64,000 nucleotides of DNA from Pomphorhynchus laevis. Lineage: Eukaryota; Acanthocephala; Palaeacanthocephala; Echinorhynchida; Pomphorhynchidae. Below the pieces are notes generated by a model. That model saw only the letters and a program-made list of their open reading frames with translations. It was not told where the DNA came from and searched no databases. Location: positions 62,001 to 126,000 of the forward strand of contig WNNJ02001688.1 of assembly GCA_012934845.2 (NCBI GenBank). The letters are read 5' to 3'. Positions 57,253 to 64,000 of this stretch are shown piece after piece. A program made the translations under genes and the position numbers. Positions within the stretch are counted from its first letter, which is position 1. Every line of letters begins with the position of its first letter.

Positions 57253-60200
57253 TTCAATATATTAGATGTCAAATTTTGCAAAAGTATAATTACTTGTAAT
57301 CGTTTGAACCAATTGAATTTCTTCCATCGGTAGTCAAGTCGAACTGTCGTTTTCTGCTGTTTTCTATCGTAATGAATGGTAAACAAACCAATTAAAGTAC
57401 AATGATAATAGTACAGTGATGTTCAAATTTTTTTAACGAGTATTGAATTTCTTACGTGAAAGAATTGTAAAATCATTTGATTTTAGCTGAAATTCAGTGT
57501 TGGGCCGACATATTAAGCCTTCATCAACTAATGGCTAAAAAGTAATAAAGCAGACTTTAGTATATAATTGATATAAAATAATTATATTTATTTAATTATT
57601 TTTTATTAATTTATTAATAAAATAAATTTATTAAAAATTAATTAATATATTAAATAATTAATTTCTTTATTTTCATCGATATATTTGAAATTAGATTGAA
57701 TCTATTAAATTCACCGATTCTTAAGAAATAAACCAAAAGAAATACCGTTTTTATATTCTGGTGGAATGTGAAGGACTTAACTTTCTTATATAGCTGGCAT
57801 GTACCACTACTATTAGAAACATTTAAAACAACACGCACTAATTTTAGTAAATTTATCTCATTCGAAGAGTTAGCCCAACAGAAAGAACGCTAAGGGGCAT
57901 TCGGCGGTATGTTTATTGCATGCAATCCATTAACTAATCTCGAATTGAAACAAAAAAGAGCAACTAACTGGATCTACGTATTTTATATTATTTATATTGT
58001 AGACTTGAATTCATGTTTTTACAATTAATATCGTGATCAGTATCTATACCTAATTACTACATATAGCTAAACTCGTGTTCCAAGCGGCATTGGTAGTATA
58101 AGTAATGCAACCAAGACGACCAGAACCGTTTGGTTGAAGTGTGATAATAATAATCGTTTGGTCATCATTTCCTATGATCAAAGGAGAAATCGAGAATTTG
58201 GAAAATATTGATAGGCGAGGTAGCAAATTGTGTCTGAAATTGCATAGTCTAAATTATAGGGACAGTTTGTAAATTGTTGATATGCAGAGTATCAGCGCTA
58301 GACTGTTTTCATTAGATATGACAAGAATGTGGAATAAGGTCAAACACTACGAAGGGTACCCCTATAAATACATTACGTAAAATGACCGAGATTCTCGCAG
58401 AGGTCATTCTGTGGCACTAAAAGCATTATCACGTGGTCATTGCTTGAGGCTTACCAGACTATCACACAGATTTGATTAGATCATGGAATTGCCAACCAGA
58501 CGAGGTAGTGAGTTCCGATCTAAAGCTATTTAAATCCGCAATCCAACATTTTTATATTATGAACGAAAACTGCCTTTGTTTTCCTTGAAATATATATTTA
58601 TGTGAATTGTACAAATTGTGAGCGGGTAAAACAGCCAGTTTGGCTACAACTCTGTATCAATAACAATTAATAAAAATAATAAAATATAAAATTTTAATTC
58701 ATTTTTATTTTCAGATTAACATTCCTTATGATTACAGATTTATGCTGTCAAAATATTGAGAGAAAAAAATAGTAATTTGCTGGGTATATGGCTTTGAAAT
58801 CCATTAGAATCGGAAAACCCAACAGGTCTTGGTAGAAATAATCATGATAGGAGTGAGTTCATTTTTCTTTCATACCACTAACGAAATTTTAATGTTACGT
58901 TCATTTAATTCAATCTAAATTTAAAGTTCAACTTTGAGGATAAAATGTTCATAAACTATGATCTGAACCTAAATAATATGAGAACAAAGTGAATGATGAA
59001 TCACTAATAATTTTACATCGTTTTGTTATACACGATTTTAAAATGTACGTTATGTCAGATTTAAATAGGAAAACAGACTTCGTAATTATATAAATTATAA
59101 ATTTATTTATATATTAATTATTGAATATTAATTATGTTAAGCAAATTTAATCAATTTATGTAAATATACCAGAAGTTAATTGCGAGAAGGTAATTTTGAA
59201 AAAAAATCGATATAATCATATAATGATGGTCAGCTAACAGAATCTCCGAAACATTCGATAAGAATATATCTATGAATATCATTATTTGTTACAATTGATA
59301 TACAATCGATCTTAAAGATTCTATTACTAATTTACCTGATAATTTAATAAATTTACATCGATTTGTTCATATATAGATGATGACTTTAAATTGCGTTCGG
59401 TAATTCGATATACACAGTTTGCGTTAAATTCACTAAAATTAACAATAATTATCAATAAACGTAATTTAAAAATTCATACTTAATATTTTCCAACGTTTTA
59501 AACTTATTACAGTTTATGTCCATTATTTCTAAGATGAAATTGTTTTCCAGCTTCGTGCCGCAATCATTTAAATGACTGAAACAATTATATGGTTTTAAAC
59601 GATTATCAATCATTAACAATCCAAAAAAGATATAGAAAGATTTCATTCGTAAAATGAAATTATCATAACAATATTATATAATATAATAATGTAATATTAT
59701 TATCTAATATTATATTGTTCCCTCCTTGAGCTAATAATTTTATTAGCAAATCGCAAAAGTATACTTAATGTGTGCTTACTCTAATAATGGCAAATTTTTG
59801 TATCGGTTAATTTGTGAAAAATTGCCACAGACATTTACGATTCTTCCTATTGAAGAATCGAAGTTCTTGAACTCGAAGTGTGAATTACTCGGCTGTGATT
59901 CTTCCTAAAATGTTACTTTGAGATTTTCCTTTATTGTATTTTCAATAAAACTGTTTAGATAAAGTAACTTGTTATTGTCGATTCTCGGTATATCGCCAAT
60001 TTGCTGTTAAAAAGTTTAGATTTTTGGATCAAAATTTAAATCCATGTTTGAACATAGATTTTTGTTGTTACCAATTACGTTTTAATCGATAAAATGGATT
60101 AGATTTGTTCTGATTAGTTTCTGATTTTAGAATTAAAATAAGAATTTTTGCAATTAACTATTAAAAACAATTCTTTTGTATTTTTTCAAATAAACTTTTA

Positions 60201-60277
60201 TTTTATTAAAATAATTATTTACTTTCAATTGAGACTCTTTTGATTCGGTGAAAATCTGAAGGCAGTAATCTCTGATC
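57253..60277. other. Long AT-rich region with a 50-base direct repeat
   Basis: GTCAGCTAACAGAATCTCCG plus about 30 more bases occurs at 59,228-59,280 and again at 60,277-60,330. A lone Naiad-terminus-like GATCTACGTATTTTATATTA lies near 57,977. Minus-strand frames at 59,646-59,452 and 60,510-60,319 (63-64 codons) look mildly protein-like but match nothing I know. Confidence 0.4.
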
Positions 60278-60545
60278 GTCAGCTAACAGAATCTCCGAAA
60301 CATTCAATAAGAATATATCTATGAAGCAAATTTGTTTCTTAGAGATAAGTTATACAATTGATCACACATATCATCAATATTTGTTTCACTTCCAGTCTGA
60401 TTACAAGAAATATCATACAATAATATATACAATTGGAAAAATACCGGAGCTGTTTTGACATCTATAATATCACACAATTTACAATATACGCATAAGCCGT
60501 CTGAGAGCACATTAAGCAGGAATAACTGTTATTTAACAAGGACAA

Positions 60546-63182
60546 ATGCGTAAAGGTCGTCCGGCTAATAATGCCCCATGTTGTACCTGCAACGGGCCTA
60601 AGACCGTATGTAAAGGATACAAGTGTGCAAAAGCTGGCCTGTGTAGATTGTCATGCAACTAATTGTCAACATAGGCAAGATCCGCAATTGACACTGTATT
60701 CACTGAGCCATTCCGATGCAGCAAAAAATAGTTGAGATGTGTCCCTTTCACATGATTCTGCAACTCCATTTGACTATACAATAAATGCCGCCTCACAGAG
60801 CCCACGACTAGATAATTTTGATGTAATGGCTGTGCTTTACGAACTGACTAATTGGCGACCAAATTTAATGCCACTTCCAAATGTGGAGTATCAAGTAGAT
60901 TCTTTAACAAGTTGATAAACTTCATTGTCGGGTTTGTGAATAAATCAAGAGGGATTGTGTGGGGCTTACATTGTGTTGCTGTTCTTGCTCAATTAATTTT
61001 ACAGAGACTAACCTCGAGAAGAATAAGAGATTGTCAATTATGTTTAGAACGAATGCTAATGACGTGGTTTGAAGGCAGTTTTGATGAATTTTCGCAAGAA
61101 ACCCGTTTTATGCAATCACAATGCTCTGTCAAAAATTGTGTAAATGACCACACAAATAATTTTAAACGCTTATGGGCTTTGGTGCAAAACGGAAAGTTGG
61201 GTCACGCTTCAAAAATTCTCAGAAATCGAGATAAACAAATGCATCTACTATCACATCATACCAGGATAAATTGCAGATCCATAATCGAATTATTTCAAGA
61301 TCATCCAAAGACAGTCCCAGTACCTGATAAGTTCTGGCTTATCAATCTTCTTCCTACAGCAGAACGTCATCACCCTGTTGCATTTTATGATTTAAGTTCA
61401 AATGATATTATTTGTGCAGCTAAAAAACATGTGGGGCTGTCGGGCCTTTTGATTTGGATGCCAATTTTTGACAAAGTGCCTCCAGTGATTTTGGCTGGGA
61501 ATCGAAAAGACTAGCGGATGGCATTACCCCGCATGCGATCAAAATTGCACTGGAACATTTAAAGCCTAAAATGCTAGAACATAATGCGCGTGTCGACTAG
61601 TACCTCTGGACAAGTCGCCCGGAATGATACCGATATGTGTAGGCGAGATGATGAAGCGCATTATTGCAAGAGATCACCTGAAATTTGTTAGGAAATCTCT
61701 AATTAAAATTGCGGGCGATGAACAAATGTGTTATTTATTAGTGGAGAGAGTGAAGAAAATATTTATTTAATGTCGAATTTTCAATAGCCTACTGCTATCA
61801 TCATCAGGAGTAAATGTTACAAAAAATATTTTTCGTAGGCTCAAAGATACCTCTAATGAATTGTGCGTATTAACAGTGGATGCACAAAATGCCTTTAACA
61901 GTGTTAATCGAGCGATATTATTGGAAAATATCGACAAAAATATGTCCTGCATTATCAAATCTGTTAAAAAACATACTCTAACCCATCGAGACTGCCTGTT
62001 TATGATGAGTGTATTTTCTCTGAGTAAGGTATAACTCAGGGCGATCATTGACTACATCTGCTTTTGCAGCTGCATATATACCAATGATAAACCACTTGAA
62101 AAACCTTTTTCAGATATCGTCCAGTTGTGGCATGCTGATGATGCCACCTTTGCTGTTACTTTGTGCAATTGCAGCAATATCAATAAGATCGGTCATGATA
62201 AGTTCATGAACCCGACGGTATATTATTTTTACAAATAAGTTCTGTCATAATTAATCTATAATTAAGATTTTCCTTTTAGTTTGACATAACATCTGAACAC
62301 TGATTTGGAAGAAAAATATGGAAAGATATACAACCTGTTGTGGTAAAGTTGTGGTAAACGGAGATATGACAATAGACGATTACAAAGATTTAAGTGATGA
62401 AAAGAAAAATATTACACATTACGGAATCAAGGTACTTGGAAATTTTATAGGTAGTGATGAGTATATAATAGATCAGTTGAAAGTAAGGTTGCCATTTGAC
62501 TTGATGATTTGCGAATGCTATCAGAGTTAGCTGTTTTTGATGCTCATGTCGCTTATACTTTGCTTACAAAGGCTCTACAATGCGAGTAAACTTATTTACA
62601 AAGAACTACTCCTATCTGTACTGAATGGTTCTATGACTGAAAAATTTATAAGTGAGCAGCTTGTACCATTGATGCTTTGGAGTGATCATATGAAGGATAC
62701 GTTAAAGAGACTGATTTTCTTACCCACAAGTCATGATGGCATGGGAGTCCGCAGTCCGTGCCAAGATTCGAGATTAAATTACATAAATTCAAGATAAATG
62801 GCATTAATTAATCCTTTTGAGTTAATATCAATTGTTAGATCAACGATTGATGAAGCAAGGTAATCATTTGAAAGAAATTCATAATGATAAAAAGCCGAGA
62901 TTAAAATTACGAGTAAGCCTGGTTAATATTGATAGTTTGAGATAGGTAGTCGTTATTGATTACGCTATGCAAATATGTTCTTCTTCCTGGTTGAATTGCA
63001 TTCCATCACGAATCACTGGGTGTTACATTAAGTTAAGACAGTTTCGCAAAGCAATGAAAGTACGTTATAATTTAGATGTTGACTACAATGGCATCCTAGC
63101 AGTAGAGCTATCACAGAAGGTAGGTAGAAAAACTTTTATTAGACACAATGCTGTCCGTGACGTATTAGCTGATATTTTTTAA
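60546..63182 (+). mobile_element. RLE-type LINE, long decayed copy (copy A)
   Basis: N-terminal cluster CCTCNGPKTVCKGYKCAKAG and, one frame over, CVDCHATNCQH (60,575-60,680). Then a 220-codon frame (60,852-61,514) with QLILQRLTSRRIRDCQLCLE, FKRLWALVQNGKLGHASKIL, RSIIELFQDHPKTVPVPDKF and GLSGLLIWMPIFDKVPP. RT pieces: LDKSPGMIPICVGEMMKRII, TVDAQNAFNSVNRAILLENI (about 61,875-61,935), TQGDH and LWHADDATFAV where YADD is expected (about 62,130). A C-terminal stretch runs to VGRKTFIRHNAVRDVLADIF (to 63,180), where RHNxxRD matches the zinc/endonuclease region of the family. The endonuclease itself is not seen (3' truncation). Several stops and frameshifts. Confidence 0.75.
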
Positions 63183-64000
63183 AAAACAGCTTTAATTCGG
63201 TTGACATAGAATCAAAAGGGGCCTATTTGCGGGCAACCCATTCAATTGTATATCATAATAAACTTACAAACTTAAATTAATAATCTAATTATTTATTAAA
63301 ATAATTAATTTTAATTTTGTTAGTGTTTAATAACCTAAATTAAATGTTTAATTAATTAAATGTTTAATTAATTAAATGTTTAATTTAATTAATTAAACAT
63401 TAATTAATTTAATTTAATTTAATTATTTTAATAAATGTTTAATTTAATAATTAATTGTTTTATGGAAAACAATTAATTATTTTTTATTAATTAAAAATTA
63501 ATTAATTTTTTTTACTAAGAAGTTATTTATTAATGCCCACTGCAGCCTCAAGGCTGAAAGAAAAATATACAGTATATACATAAAATAATATATATTAAAA
63601 TAATCTATAAATATATAATTGCAAATTAAAACAAAATGGTAATCGCGACTTGCAGATAAATTTTACTTGCAGGCTCTTTATCTTTGACTGTTTGTTATAA
63701 TCAGGCTGTATGTAAATGTTGAGAGATTAAATTTTTATATAAAATTTATTGAAATTTTTTAATAAAACTTAAAATAATTTTTATTTTATATTAAAAGCTT
63801 AAATTAATAAATTATTCTACTTTATTAAATAAATAATTATTCTACTACATTAAATAAATAATCCTTCAAGTGAAAATTTGAATGTAGTAATCGAACCCGA
63901 AATCTAACTCTTAGATATTAGAAAGCAGTTGGTATGGTTTACTATTACTAAAAATGTATCTGCTACTCACTTATATTACGATTAATTGCCATATATTATA
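63183..64000. other. AT-rich end of window with a possible tRNA-like relic
   Basis: Mostly TTAATTAA-type low complexity. On the minus strand at about 63,945-63,885, GGGTTCGATTAC resembles a B box downstream of a TCTAATATCTAAGAGTTAGA hairpin-like stretch. No full cloverleaf was found, so it is at best a SINE relic. Confidence 0.3.

Noticed and set aside
1-64000. CRISPR array, operons or prokaryotic regulatory signals
   Set aside because: No regularly spaced repeats with unique spacers and no prokaryotic gene organisation; introns and retroelements show an animal genome.

Overview
This is a window from an animal (metazoan) nuclear genome. It is very AT-rich, has spliced genes with long introns, and most of the sequence that can be named is mobile-element debris. 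No bacterial-type gene organisation was seen. I cannot fix the phylum: the RTE-type LINE, the hammerhead-bearing SINE-like repeats and the AT-rich TTTAG/TTTAAG splice acceptors would fit several invertebrate groups (flatworm, nematode, cnidarian or others).

Host genes. One gene is clear: a three-exon CCCH zinc-finger gene of 193 codons on the minus strand (23,539-19,234). Its three fingers have exactly the spacing of ZC3H11A, and its second intron carries two old element fragments. An HSP90 pseudogene lies at 16,480-14,637 (minus). Two weak coding candidates lie at 17,289-17,703 and 56,911-57,252 (both minus).

Mobile elements. 0-7.6 kb: Penelope-like (PLE) copies of the Naiad type, a LINE fragment, an inverted and tandem tRNA-derived SINE-like repeat with complete hammerhead ribozymes, and a canonical PLE end (C-terminal GIY-YIG) flanked by inverted hammerhead arms. 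7.9-14.3 kb: a Ty3/Gypsy fossil with both LTRs, inside segments that recur at 25.9-27.1 and 33.7-34.8 kb. 19-23.5 kb: the ZC3H11A-like gene. 23.8-33.6 kb: more Naiad copies, including one with GIY-YIG upstream of the reverse transcriptase. 35-39.7 kb: two LINEs of a restriction-like-endonuclease (RLE) family. 43-44 kb: two copies of a second tRNA-derived SINE. 45.2-46.8 kb: an RTE LINE. 47.3-53.1 kb: foldback units with minimal hammerheads on either side of an AP-endonuclease LINE. 53.6-56.2 kb: a second AP-endonuclease LINE. 60.5-63.2 kb: a third RLE LINE copy.

Most notable signals. (1) At least three sequence-distinct hammerhead ribozyme classes occur here, in a SINE-like repeat, in PLE arms and in foldback units, and a fourth motif looks hammerhead-like. 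(2) Both PLE layouts are present. (3) An unusual N-terminal cysteine cluster (CxCNGPxxxCKxCxCAKAGxxCxxC) is shared by the three RLE LINEs and by ORF1 of the AP-endonuclease LINE. (4) A conserved pseudoknot-capable block lies in the Naiad tail.

All calls come from reading the sequence and from memory of protein families; no search was run.
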